DNA of 64,000 bases, from positions 39,160,576 to 39,224,575 of the forward strand of contig NC_053043.1 of assembly GCF_003473485.1 (NCBI RefSeq). The letters are read 5' to 3'. The notes under the pieces were generated by a model. It made no database searches and was not told the origin of the DNA. It saw nothing but the letters and a program-made list of their open reading frames with translations. The translations under genes were made by a program, and so were the position numbers. Positions 38,612 through 50,400 of the stretch are shown here, one piece after another (position 1 is the stretch's first letter; each line of letters begins with the position of its first letter). The DNA comes from Medicago truncatula. Taxonomy: Eukaryota > Streptophyta > Magnoliopsida > Fabales > Fabaceae.

Positions 38612-38870
38612 TTAGATAGTAAACAATGAAGAACTTTGTTCCCCATTTTGGTCTTATTGTAAGTCGTAACCTTATAAGACAAAGCAACAATAAGCATGCA
38701 GCATACAATATCAATAGACTCCAGCACATTTTATTATTGAGTACAATTTATGTGACTGCTATTAAATCATGTAGACTCATTCTCTAATCACAGTTTAACA
38801 AAATACTAGAATTTCAAAAGGGATGCATCATGCATAATTGCCAAAGTATACCATGGTATTAAAAATAGGA
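38612..38870. other. spacer
   Basis: Continuation of the MATE/SURF6 unit flank, aligning with the downstream regions of MATE2 and MATE3 (CTAGAATTTCAAAAGGG). No gene seen. Confidence 0.4.
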
Positions 38871-38996
38871 AACATAAATTGATAAATGTAAGCAAGTATA
38901 CCAAACTAGACATTAAATTTATAGACGTTTTTTTTCTTCTTGCGTTTGATAAAAAAGCAAAGCAAAGGCACAAAATCAATAAATTTCACAGCCAAG

Positions 38997-39373
38997 TTAG
39001 CCAGAAATACCATTAAGAAATCCTTCCTTACGACCTTCAAATCCAGGCTATAATAGCTTCTTCTCTCTCTTTGCAATCTTCCTCAGTTTCTCATCATTAA
39101 TCTTCTCAGCTATATTTGCTGACCTTTTTTAGTTGTTTCTCGGACTTCAACTGATCCCTTGTTTGAACCCTCTCTTCCCATTTCACTGCGTTTTTCTGCT
39201 GCCTTTTCTTCCGTTTCTGTATACTTCTCTTTATCAGTTTAGGATCATCATGAACCTTAATTCCCGAAGCTCTCTTCATTGCCGCTTTCCATGCTTCCTT
39301 TTTAGCAATAGCTTCACCCTTCTCAGGATCATTCTTCTTCACTTTCCTCTAACATCTTAGCTCTTTCAAGTTC

Positions 39374-39376
<3 letters not shown>
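38997..39376 (-). pseudogene. SURF6-like pseudogene, copy 3 (5'-truncated)
   Basis: Only the C-terminal part of the SURF6-like sequence remains, from the end of the frame to ERAKMLE, where it runs into a TA microsatellite. From 38871 to 39344 it is identical to 29011-29484 of the copy 2 region, including the frameshift near the 3' end. The remaining 32 bp (CTAACATCTTAG) instead match copy 1. It cannot encode a functional protein. Confidence 0.8.

Positions 39377-39377
<1 letters not shown>

Positions 39378-39441
<64 letters not shown>
39378..39441. repeat. (TA)n microsatellite at the SURF6 copy 3 breakpoint
   Basis: Pure TA run directly abutting the truncated pseudogene; homology to the other units ends here. 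Confidence 0.9.
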
Positions 39442-39443
<2 letters not shown>

Positions 39444-39611
39444 ATCACCAATCTATTACATCGTGTTTTCTTTTTCTCTTTATCTTAAGGTGTACACACT
39501 CCAATCAAGTGTACACAACATTTTCCTATGTAAAATATATCTATAGTTGCAACTTACTACTATGCATCCAACTAAAGATTCCGCTTAAAAAAAAAAAAAA
39601 CTAAATACTAA

Positions 39612-39965
39612 GGGCCTGTTTGATTGGGTTTTGATTTTTAGTTTTTAAATACTCAATTGAAAATCAGTTTTAAAAAATTATTTTTAAGAAAACAATAAAA
39701 AAGAAATACTGTTTGGTAGCTCCACTTGACTCGATCGTGTTCAATTTTTATAAAACTTGTTGCTATATTTACAAAATTGCCATTAATGAAATTTGTCACA
39801 AAGCAAAACACGTTTTACGTGTTTCCATTTCTCAGTTTTAAAAAAGAGAAAAAGGAGAACAGTTTTTAAAACTATCCATTACAAAAGAGTAATCAAACAA
39901 GTTTTATTCTTTTTTAATTTTCAAAAACTGAAAAACTGTTTTCAAAAAGTGAATCAAACAGGCCC
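39612..39965. mobile_element. Tourist-like MITE (PIF/Harbinger)
   Basis: Inverted ends GGGCCTGTTTGATT and complement AATCAAACAGGCCC are flanked by TAA on both sides (39609-39611 and 39966-39968), the target of PIF/Harbinger elements. 354 bp, non-coding. Confidence 0.8.
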
Positions 39966-39968
39966 TAA

Positions 39969-40411
39969 CTAATTTTTGTCAGTAATTTTTTTTTTTTTAC
40001 CGCAATAAAATCGTAAATACATCCTATACCTACATTTTTCCTAAAAAAAAAAAAAATTCTTATACCTACATTTATTTATTTATGAAAGCCTATTACACAG
40101 GTAAGCGATTGGTCAAACAAAATACCATAAACAAAACTAATTCTGATCATCTTTCAATAAAAAAAAAATAACTAATTCTGATCAGGAAAGTTAATTAATG
40201 CAATTAAAGTGGACTCAAACAACCCGTCCTGGATCACTAATTTCTGCTACCAAAAAAGTTTATGTAAAAGCAAAATAGAGAATTATGCAACTTTGAATAC
40301 TTGATCATCCGCAAAAGAATTATACTACTAATCATAGGCTAAAGTAAAATCATGATTAATATTCAACAACTTTTAGTTACTTTTCTCACAACTTTTAGTT
40401 ATCTTTTATTA
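39969..40411. other. intergenic
   Basis: AT-rich spacer, nothing recognised. Confidence 0.4.
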
Positions 40412-40695
40412 CTCCCTCCGTTTTAAAATGAGTGTCTCTTTGACTAAAAAAATTTGTTTCAAAATGAATGTCACTTTACATTTTCAATACAACTTTAATT
40501 TTTTTCTTCCAACTTTACCCTCAATAAATATTCCAACTTTTCTCCCTCACACAATTTTCAATGCAACTTTAAGTTTATCTTGATGTTATAAAGTAAGGTT
40601 ATTTAGTAAAATTGTTATGACATTTAACTACTTTATTTCATTTCTTAATCCGTGTACAATTGGCTAAAGCGATACTCATTTGAAAACGAATGGAG
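40412..40695. mobile_element. Stowaway-type MITE (Tc1/mariner)
   Basis: Ends CTCCCTCCGTTTTAAAATG and complement CTCCATTCGTTTTCAAATG, with TA at 40410-40411 and 40696-40697. It belongs to the same superfamily as the 2902 element. Confidence 0.82.
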
Positions 40696-40697
40696 TA

Positions 40698-41633
40698 CCT
40701 TTTATACCGCTCTATCTTTATGCTAATTTCAAATTGATTAACTTTACAAAAATGTTGATAATCTTTTCAAGAACCAATAATAATTACTCACATGAATATA
40801 CTTGCAAGTGGAGTAAAATTTAGTTTGTAGACACCTTTGATAAGTTTATTCTTATGGTTAATTTTTGAATAAATTATCCATAATTGTTTAAAAATAATCT
40901 AGAGGGAAAAAACCTTATTTAAAATAAGTGCAAGGTAAAACTTTTTTTTTGTTTTGAACTATTTAAAATCAATTAACTTTCTCATATTCCTTTCCAAAAT
41001 AATAATCAATTAACTTTCTTATATTCCAACTTCATATTTCCATCAGATTTCACCACACACGTAGTACCATATCTCTAGTCTGATCTAGCATAATTAAGTT
41101 CTCACTTCACATCATTTCATCACAATTCTCCCACACGACACGACCCACAAAATAATGGCCACGAAACCAATAAACTCTCCTAATTAATGCTTTTCCCGTT
41201 ACTTTTGAAATTTCTTTGCATTAAATATCTACTAGTACTAATTCATTTTATGATATCATATATTCAACCCCGACATAACCCTATAGTAAATACACTTTAT
41301 TGATCAAATTAACATCTCCATCATTTGGCCAATGCCACTTGTAATCCCCTCATCATTCACACGTAATCCCCCTTGCCTTATACACGCTTGCTAGTACATA
41401 CATCAATAATTCATTCATCACTATACAACGGTAACCAAAAAAAAGTTTCTCTTTATATCTCACTCTCTTCTCCATCACTTTTCCAAACCTCACTTTACAC
41501 AACTCTCTTCTCACTTCTCACTTCTCACTCTCATTCATCTCTAGAAAAAAGTCTTGAACCTTTTTTGTGAACATAGTAGCACATCAAGTTTATGTACAAT
41601 ATATACTATATGTATAGAACTTGTTGATTAGTC
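40698..41633. other. upstream region of the early-nodulin-like gene
   Basis: AT-rich spacer, then a CT-rich stretch (41440-41560, many CTCTCTTC and TCACTTCTC units) just before the start codon, likely leader or promoter-proximal sequence. A TATA element is not clear; TATATACTATATG at 41600 is too close to the ATG. Confidence 0.4.
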
Positions 41634-44575
41634 ATGAAGCTTCATAAACATATTTGCCTATTTTTGTTTCTCTTTAGTTTAATTTCAAGTTCTCAAGCAT
41701 ATACATTCTATGTTGGTGGAAAAGATGGATGGGTTGTGAATCCCTCGGAGAGTTACAGTCAATGGACAGGGAGGAATAGGTTCCAAGTCAATGATATTCT
41801 TGGTAAGTTTAATTTCATTTAATGCAAAAATCTATTTTTGATTTGCTTGTGAGATAGATTTTAATAATGAATTTCTTGTGTACTATAGTTTTTAAGTACA
41901 AGAAGGACTCAAATTCAGTGTTAGTGGTGAACAAGGAAGATTATGATAAATGCAACAAAAAGTATCCGATCAAGAAATTTGATGATGGTGATTCTGAGTT
42001 TCAACTTGATAGATCTGGTCCTTTTTATTTCATTAGTGGAAAAGATGATAATTGTGAAAAAGGTCAAAAACTAATTGTTGTGGTGCTGGCTGTGAGAAAA
42101 ATATCTCCTCCCTATGTTCCAATTATACCACCTAAAACACCTTCACCTATTCATAGTCCTCCCAATGTTCCCTATACTCCTCCAAAGGTACCTTCTCCTG
42201 GAAATCAACCACCATATGTGCCAATAACACCACCAAAGACACCTTCTCCTATTATCAATCCTCCTAATGTTCCTTATACTCCTCCGAAAACACCTTCTCC
42301 TGAAAATCAACCACCATATGTACCAATAATACCACCAAAAACTCCTTCTCCAATCTATAGTCCTCCTAATACTCCTTATACACCTCCCAAAAGTACTCCT
42401 CCCTCACCTAATCAACCTCCCTATGTTCCTACACCTCCAAAAACTCCTTCACCTATTTACAATCCTCCAAATGTTCCTTATACTCCTCCAAAAACACCAT
42501 CTCCTCGCAATCAACCACCTTATGTACCAATTACACCACCAAAAACTCCTTCTCCTATTCACACTCCTCCTAATGTTCCATATACTCCTTCCCCTACCAA
42601 TCAACCACCTCATGTTCCAATTACACCGCCAAAAACTCCTTCTCCTATTCACACTCCTCCTAATGTTCCATATACTCCTTCCCCTACCAATCAACCACCT
42701 CATGTTCCAATTACACCACCAAAAACTCCTTCACCTATTCACAACCCTCCTAATGCTCCATATACTCCTTCCCCTGCCAATCAACCACCCCATGTTCCAA
42801 TTACACCACCAAAAACTCCTTCTCCCATCCACACCCCTCCTAATGTTCCTTATACTCCTTCCCCTACCAATCAACCACCATATGTGCCAATTACACCACC
42901 AAAAACTCCTTCACCCATCCACACCCCTCCTAATGTTCCTTATACTCCTTCACCTACCAATCAACCACCTTATGTTCCAATTACACCACCAAAAACTCCT
43001 TCTCCCATCCACACCCCTCCTAATGTTCCTTATACTCCTTCCCCTACCAATCAACCACCATATGTGCCAATTACACCACCAAAAACTCCTTCACCTATTC
43101 ATGCCCCTCCTAATGTTCCTTATACTCCTTCACCTACCAATCAACCACCTTATGTTCCAATTACACCACCAAAAACTCCTTCTCCCATCCACACCCCTCC
43201 TAATGTTCCTTATACTCCTTCCCCTAGCAATAAACCACCATATGTACCAATTACACCTCCAAAAGCTCCTTCCCCAAGCAATCATGCACCTAATGTTCCA
43301 ATTACACCTCCAAAGACTCCTTCTCCTACTTACAATCCTATTCCTCCTAGTAATGTTCCTTACACTCCTCCAAAAGCTCCTTCCCCTAACAATGAACCGC
43401 CATATACACCAATTCCTCCAAAAACTCCTTCTCCCGTCTCTCAACCACCCTATGTACCAATTACACCACCTAAATCTCCTTCTCCAATTCACACCCCTCC
43501 TAATGTTCCTTACACACCTCCAACAACCCCTTCCCCAAGCAATCACCCTCCGCATGTTCCAATTATACCTCCAACAACACCCTCTCCTTTTTCTCAACCT
43601 CCATATGTGCCAACACCTCCCAAAACCCCTTCTCCAATTTCTCAAGCACCTTACATTCAAACACCTCCAAAAGCTCCTTCCCCAAGCAATAACCCTCGAA
43701 ATGTACCAACACCTCCGAAAACCCCTTCTCCCATTTCCCAAGCTCCTTATATTCAAACACCTCCAAACACTCCTTCACCAACATCACAACCACCATACAT
43801 TCAAACACCTCCAAACACTCCTTCTTCTCCGACATCACAACCACCATACATTTCAACACCTCCAAAAAGTACTCCTCCATCCTCTCAAACACCATATATT
43901 TCAACACCTCCAAAAAGCACTCCTTCTCCATCTTCAAATACACCTTATATTCAAACACCATCAGGAGCTCCTTCTCCAATTTCACAACCTCCATATATAC
44001 AAACCCCACCAAACGCTCATTCCCCAACATCTCAGCCACCTTACATTCAAGCACCAAGCACCTCTTCTCCATCATCATCTCTACCTCCAGGAGTAGCACA
44101 AACACCCTCTGGAAATGGAATAGCACCATCTCCTTATCAATTTAACAACCCAACATCACCTTCATCTTCACCTTCAGCTAGTTCACCGGTGTCAACCACT
44201 ACCTCGCCTCCAGCTTCCACTCCAGCTAGTTCACCGGTGTCAACCACTACCTCGCCTCCAGCTTCCACTCCGGCAAGTTCTCCGGTGCCAACCACTACTT
44301 CACCTCCAGCTCCTACTCCGGCTAGTTCCCCAGTGTCAACCAATTCTCCAACAGCATCTCCTGCGGGTTCCTTGCCGGCAGCAGCAACTCCATCACCTTC
44401 GTCTACTACTGCAGGAAGTCCGTCACCGTCCTCCACCCCTCCAGGAACGCGTTCGTCGAATGAAACCACGCCAGGGAGGTCAATCGGAGTGGCGTCTGCA
44501 AGTCCATCTGGGGTATGGGCATACTCCATTACTATTTTGGTCGGTGCTGCCCTCGCTAGCACTATTCTTGGATAG
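41634..44575 (+). CDS. early nodulin-like (phytocyanin) protein with giant proline-rich domain
   Basis: Two exons (41634-41802, 41889-44575; GT-AG) encode 951 aa. Order: signal peptide (KHICLFLFLFSLISSSQA), phytocyanin domain (about residues 23-125, with FYVGGKDGWV, the paired cysteines of YDKCN and DDNC, and FYFISGK), a Pro/Thr/Ser-rich domain of about 790 residues, and a C-terminal hydrophobic tail (SITILVGAALASTILG) of GPI-anchor type. The histidine copper ligands of blue copper proteins are replaced, as in other ENODL proteins, so copper binding is unlikely. The protein should be secreted, hydroxyproline-glycosylated and held at the plasma membrane or wall. Usual ENODL proteins are 170-400 aa, so this one is greatly extended. 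Residues 294-503 are seven 30-aa units around PPYVPITPPKTPSPIHT; residues 820-880 are an arabinogalactan-like repeat (SPVSTTTSPPASTPAS). Confidence 0.9.
42601..43230 (+). repeat. seven tandem 90-bp coding repeats with 180-bp higher-order unit
   Basis: Units start at 42601, 42691, 42781, 42871, 42961, 43051 and 43141. Alternate units share third-position variants (CCATATGTGCC versus CCTTATGTTCC), so 42871-43050 and 43051-43230 match as 180-bp blocks with about five differences. Less regular relatives extend on both sides (42105-43900). Confidence 0.92.
44177..44368 (+). repeat. 48-bp coding repeats (arabinogalactan-like)
   Basis: Four successive units start at 44177, 44225, 44273 and 44321 with GCTAGTTCACCGGTGTCAAC. 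The first two are nearly identical; the others have diverged. Confidence 0.88.
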
Positions 44576-46193
44576 AAAAATCGAACATATATTATAATTA
44601 TTATATAGTATTATATTACTTTTGAATTTTCACATATATAATTTGTGAACATTTTTGTTTTGTAAGTATTGTTGGACATAATCAAGAGATATCTATCTCA
44701 TCTCATAATTAGTTTTACGTGTATAATCTGGTTGCAATGTGAATTCTCTTGTTTCAACTTTTTGCTGCTTCAGTTTACTAGCATTATTGTTCTGTTTCCA
44801 GAAGCTACAGAAATCGAACAGGGGACACATTTATCAAATTATATTTATTTTATAGTATGTTACATATTGTCTCAAAAATACTTTTCATGTTAATGTTATT
44901 ACATTCTCTCAAAAAAAAAAATGTTAATGTTATTACATAATTATTATGCATATAGTTTTACACGTATGTCTATAGTCTATACACTATAAGCACACATAAA
45001 TAAGATTCTGTAAAGTTTGCTTCTTATATGATAAAAATTGGTATTCCTTTCTTAATCCAAAAAAGTGATGCTCCCTTAGTATAAAATGGTACATAAAATT
45101 TATAATGAAAGTGCTTGTAAGTGAAAGTTCTAGATTCTTAATCCTATACTTTTGATAAATAACAATGATCTTCTATACGATTGTATTTGGACATCCTCAA
45201 CTTTTAAACATTTATCTAATATCTTATTTTCTATATATTTCTCGCTTCCTATCTTATCATAAATATAATATCACTCGTTCTATTTCTTTCTCAATCGTGA
45301 TATCAAAGACATGTATGAATGTCTAAAATATTATTTTTCCTATTGAAACAAGGAGTAGTGAAGACAACACTATTGAACATTAATCAAATCAAATTCAAAC
45401 AATGAAGATATAAAATAGTTAATTCTCTAGTTAATTATGCTATTTATTTTCAACTTTAGCAATGTAGCAATGTCTTAATATTGAAGATATGGGAACAAAA
45501 ATCGTATCTATGTCTATATCATGTTACTTTTTTTTTCAATATTCCTATGCCCTGCCAACAGATATGTCGGTTTAATGTAAAGTTTGACTCATTATATGCC
45601 ATCATTTTCAATGAACAGAAGTTAGTGATATCTTCAAATCACATTTTTTCCGTTCATTAATTGAAAGAAAAAGAGGGATGGGGCACACCGTCGGTAAGAG
45701 GCTTAATTAATAATTTAGTATGGGGGCCATGACCTATAATAGTAGAGGATAGTAACGTACTATAAAGTGGAAAAATCCATGCAACTAATTCCCTCTATCC
45801 AAGTGTTAAAGCAATGATAGTGATGTACTACCAAACATTGTAATGATACATCCTCACAAACGTTAAACTTCAATTCAAGCCATGTGAATCACCATTTTAC
45901 TCATTTTTTAAACGTTAATTACTATATACTATTTTGTATATCAAATTGTATAAATGTATTAATATAGTATAGAACTATCTACAAACTTTTGTCAGTAACT
46001 TCTGTTATCATCTCATGGAAGAAAAAAAAGTCACCTGATCACTTGAATTGTGTCCAATCAGATATATATGTAATCGGATTAACGATAATTTAAGAGTTTG
46101 GATTGACGATAAATTTAACGAAATCACGGTGTTATCTTAATTTCATCTAACGCATTATGAATCCACATATTGTAAATCCAAACATACACTTAG
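44576..46193. other. intergenic
   Basis: 3' flank of the early-nodulin-like gene and a long AT-rich spacer. No gene, RNA or clear repeat edge seen. Confidence 0.45.
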
Positions 46194-46202
46194 TAAATTA
46201 AA

Positions 46203-46619
46203 GATCAAATGCATCTAAAACTCCTTTAAGTTTTTCATTTTTCCCAAAGTCGTCCTTTAAGTTTCAAAAGTCTCAAACAAGTCCTTTTAGTTTTTGAATC
46301 GTTTCAAACGAGTCCTATTGTAGATATCATAGTTGGTAATTGCTTCCTTGAACTCATCTTTGGTACCAAATATGGCTCCTAACACCCACTTAAAATTAGT
46401 CATCTTTTTAGGCATGACAAATGGTAGATAATGCTCTTTGTTGCTATCATCTAAATCATCACCATCATCCTCTAAAATGACTTGTTTGAAACGACTCAAA
46501 AACTAAAAGGATTTGTTTAAGACTTTTGAAACTTAAAGGACAACTTTGGAACTTTTGAAACTTAAAGGACGACTTTGGGAAAAACGAAAAACTTAAAGGA
46601 CCTTTAAATGCATTTGACC
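46203..46619. mobile_element. short MULE with a relic of mudrA coding sequence
   Basis: Inverted repeats start GATCAAATGCAT and, from the other end, GGTCAAATGCAT, and continue through TCCTTTAAGTTTTTC and CCCAAAGTCGTCC. The 9-bp target duplication TAAATTAAA lies at 46194-46202 and 46620-46628. The minus-strand core (about 46300-46480) encodes DGDDLDDSNKEHYLP followed by GAIFGTKDEFKEAITNYDIY, resembling the N-terminal MuDR domain of plant Mutator transposases. The element therefore looks like an internal-deletion derivative of an autonomous MULE. Confidence 0.85.
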
Positions 46620-46628
46620 TAAATTAAA

Positions 46629-47416
46629 CATACAATGTTTCATAAGTGCATATATAACACTCATCTTGTCGAAGTAAACCAAAGATTTGATGCTTTCAAT
46701 TTCAACTTACACTACTCCTTTGCCACAACATTGATGTAAATGCTTAATCAAATTTTACTTGTCCTTTTCAACCCAAATTGTAGTAAATAATTTCTCAGAA
46801 TAAGACTTGGTACTCAACAATGCACAAGACATGCATGAAAGTTTCAGTATCACAAGAGTAAAATGTGTTTGAAACACAGATAAATAAATATTTATTCAAA
46901 TAATAAACGATTCTAGGTAAGTTTACAAATTTTCTCAGACACAAATTCTTATGTTATGTCATAAGATAAACACACATAAACTGTGAATAAACACTTCAAA
47001 GCATACATACACATACCATTCTGGAAAAAATATTGAAAAAATCGAAAACTTAGTAATGTCATAAGTTATTTTTGCAAGTATAACAAAACACTAACATAAA
47101 TACTTATATCATTAGTTAAAAGGAAAAAACACCCTGGAAAATGAATAATCTAAATTGAATATTGTTTGGCAAGTGTAACATCAGCTTAGGTTTGGGTGCA
47201 TGCAGGTTTGAGTTGCTTCTTGGATGTTCATTTAAACCTAGCAGAAACCTTTCCTTTTCATAAAGTGTATTTCTTGTGTCGCCAACAATAGTTTCCTCCA
47301 CAAAAATGATGAGCATGACAGCTAGGCATAACATGTGAGCTTGATTATGATTGAGTGCTGCATATACAAAATTAAGGATACAAGCACGTTCTGGCAACCA
47401 AAATCATCCCATCATG
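46629..47416. other. 3' flank of the zinc-finger gene
   Basis: AT-rich; the 3' UTR of the minus-strand gene ending at 47417 should lie in its right part. No other feature seen. Confidence 0.4.
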
Positions 47417-50400
47417 TCAAAAGATGAACCACCTCCGTTGTCGATGTTTCTGCAAGAGTAACAGGCAAGATTATGGAAGTCGTCATTATCACTGTGACTA
47501 CTGGGAGAAGGATAGATTGTAGAGAAAATAAAAACATCATATTAGACACTTCAAATTCCTTTTTCTTTTCTCAAAAAATGTGCGTCTAATCAACCTTAAG
47601 TTTCAGTATCTGTTTCATGACTTCTACTGAATGCAAAACTTCAAAGTTTGGCATTGTAAAACATCCAGTGACCCCAGAAAATGTCAAACACTTGGAAGGA
47701 GTGTTACAAAAAAGCTCGCAAGACTTTGTTTACATTAATTACTTTTCATTTATCTTTTAACATAGCACTATACTTCAAAATAGAAACATGTGCAAACCAA
47801 TAACCAACAAACAAATAAGTTAATGAGTTAGAGGCCACAAGTAAATAAATCTTCCCACATACATATACTCATTGAGTAGGAGCGTGACATTCCAAATAGA
47901 AAATTGTGAGTCACTGTCCTAGTCAACATGCATAATCAATGAACGCAAACCCAGATAAAACACGGAGAGAGAGAGAGAGAGAGAGAGAACCTTTTCTTGC
48001 TTTTGTGATTTTAATAAAATAGGCTCAGAAAGAACTTCATTGTCTATATTCTGAATGTATGGCTGCAACTTTTCCTCTAGCATCTCATTCACCTTAAGGT
48101 CAAATCAAGCATCAGTCAGCACAAAAAGATAGAAAATTAACATGGAAGAATCAAACACTAATTGAGGGGAAAGAACCAAGAACACCCTATGATTCTGAAC
48201 TATCGGTAAGAGCACAAGGTATGCTAAGACAGTTGTAATGTACATGCTGTTGGACATAATAATTTCATTGCATGAAAATGAGTGACTAGGACAGGTCTGA
48301 TAAATTGATCCTTTTTGGCACGAACAAACAAACGGGAGATGGAAAGAGAAAAGATCACCAACCTTTTCTTGACGCCATTTAGTTTCCCACTGTACATCCA
48401 ATATATTTTCAGAGATTTCTCTTTGAGCATTGAGAAGAACATTCATTTCATGGAGTTTTTCTGGATTTTTGAGATCCTCTTCATCCCAAGATGATGGACT
48501 CAATGGAAGGTCCAGTTCCTGTCAATTCTGTGGTTAGTTATGTCTTGTTTCAGAGCAATAGTGACTACAATTTACATTACTTTTCAAAAAAAAAAATGCA
48601 AAGGATATACATGTACAGACACAAATAAAATGAGAAAAGTGTTAAATTCTCCACTTATAAAAAATCCTAATAAATTTTAAGGTGCTTATCGAAAGAAAAA
48701 ATGTGGGAAAATATGAAAGGATTGAGGTGTAAAAGCTAATTTCAACATATGTGAAAAGTTATTATTTATAAACCCGGTCATTGGTAAAACCAATTCAACA
48801 TTTCTTTTCCTATAAGTGATTGTTGAAAGTTTATCCAAACTAACTCTATCATACTTCGTATATACTGTATTGGTATTATGTTCTCATCCATTCTAATGTC
48901 AGATGTTTTAACTACCAGGTCAACGTGATACTTTATCGTTTCAATTCTTACTGTTTGTCTTTAAATACATGATTAGGCATCAACACGAATCCTCAATTTA
49001 TTTGCATCAATGAATGTAATCTTCCCCCTCAAGATATAATGCCAGAGATAGCATTTTACCACAAAGCATCCATGAGCCAATAGCTATATTAACCAATCTA
49101 TTAGGTATGAGTATGACAATGTTTAGTGCACAGTGCAAACTTTTAAGGCTTTGTTTGGGAGTTTGAAGGGAAAGGAAGGGGAGCGCTTTGACGATAAGGG
49201 AAGAATAAAGGGAAAGGGAAGGGTGAGTAGTCCCTCCAACTTGAATGAGATTTTATTTTTCTTCATTGGACTAAAACCCTCCAATAGGGGAACTGAAAAA
49301 ATGCATTGGGGGAGAACTTGGAGATTTTGAATAAATTTTCAAATTCATTACTTCTCTTGAAAATACTTTCAAAATAAATGATATATTACTCACAAGTATT
49401 TTCATCCCACTCCCTTCAAAATCCTTTCCCAAAAAAATGTGAAGAATTCTCTAATATTTCCCTTCCTCCCCTTCCCTCCAAAGCCCTCCCCTCCAATTCC
49501 CTCTTAACTCCCAAACAAAGCCTGAGGGTTTGTTATTTGGCCCATGACAATAGAGACGTGATAAAATGAGCTATCATATCCCATCTCAATCCAATGTTTG
49601 ACGAATGACGAGTCAACAAGATATGATAAGTTAATCTTGTCACTTTATCATATCCTAACTCTCTAGCTAAATTCTTATCATTGGATGATGGTTGGGTTAG
49701 AAACTAGATATGATTAAAAAAAAAAATGAATTCCTCATAATAGGTAGCAGGTTTATGAAGTTAACACAGAATGTAGTGGGTGTGAGATTAATTTAGTCAA
49801 TTTATGAAGTTTATATAACCAGCATTTTTGAACACAATGCAAAAAGGCTCACATATCTCAACTGAAAACTTTTAAACTGTAGAGCTTTCACAGGAAACTC
49901 AGCCGTTACTTTTGAATATTTTATAACCACATTTTTTTCAACATAATCTGGAATTTGTTTCCTTATTTTCATCATCTCCCAAAGTGATTTACAGAAGCTT
50001 ATCATCGATTGATTTACCATTCAACTGTTTTTCACATACACACAACAAGTTTCCTTTTGTGAAGCTCAAGTAAAATGAGAAATGCTAGCAGCACACTCTT
50101 TGAGACACTTTTTTCACACACTTCCTCCTATTAGTTGAAAATAATGCAGGTCCCACCAAATTTATGTGATCCAAATAATTTTGTGGAATCTTTTTCAAAA
50201 GAATGAAACTCATTTGAATTTCAACCAATAGGAAGAAGTGCATTGAGATTGTGTTAAAGAATGTGGTGCTAGCACTCCAAATAAAATGAAGTTAAACCAC
50301 CCTAGGCGTTTCATCTGGGTTTGACAAATTCAGTGGAAAGGGCGTACATGAACTTGTTTAGACCAGCTTACTCGCAGGTTACAAGTCAAACTGGCCACAG

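Noticed and set aside
39378-39441. TA run as a replication origin or matrix attachment site
   Set aside because: AT microsatellites are frequent in this window (at least six) and nothing else supports such a role.
42423-44096. A 557-aa open frame overlapping the early-nodulin-like gene in another frame
   Set aside because: It is a by-product of the stop-free codon repeat (CCT/CCA/ACT-rich). The used frame has a signal peptide, a phytocyanin domain and a GPI-type tail; the alternative frame has only repeats.
43130-44562. Long minus-strand open frames opposite the proline-rich domain
   Set aside because: Antisense shadows of the same repeats, with strongly biased composition (Arg/Trp or Val/Gly rich) and no start context or domain.
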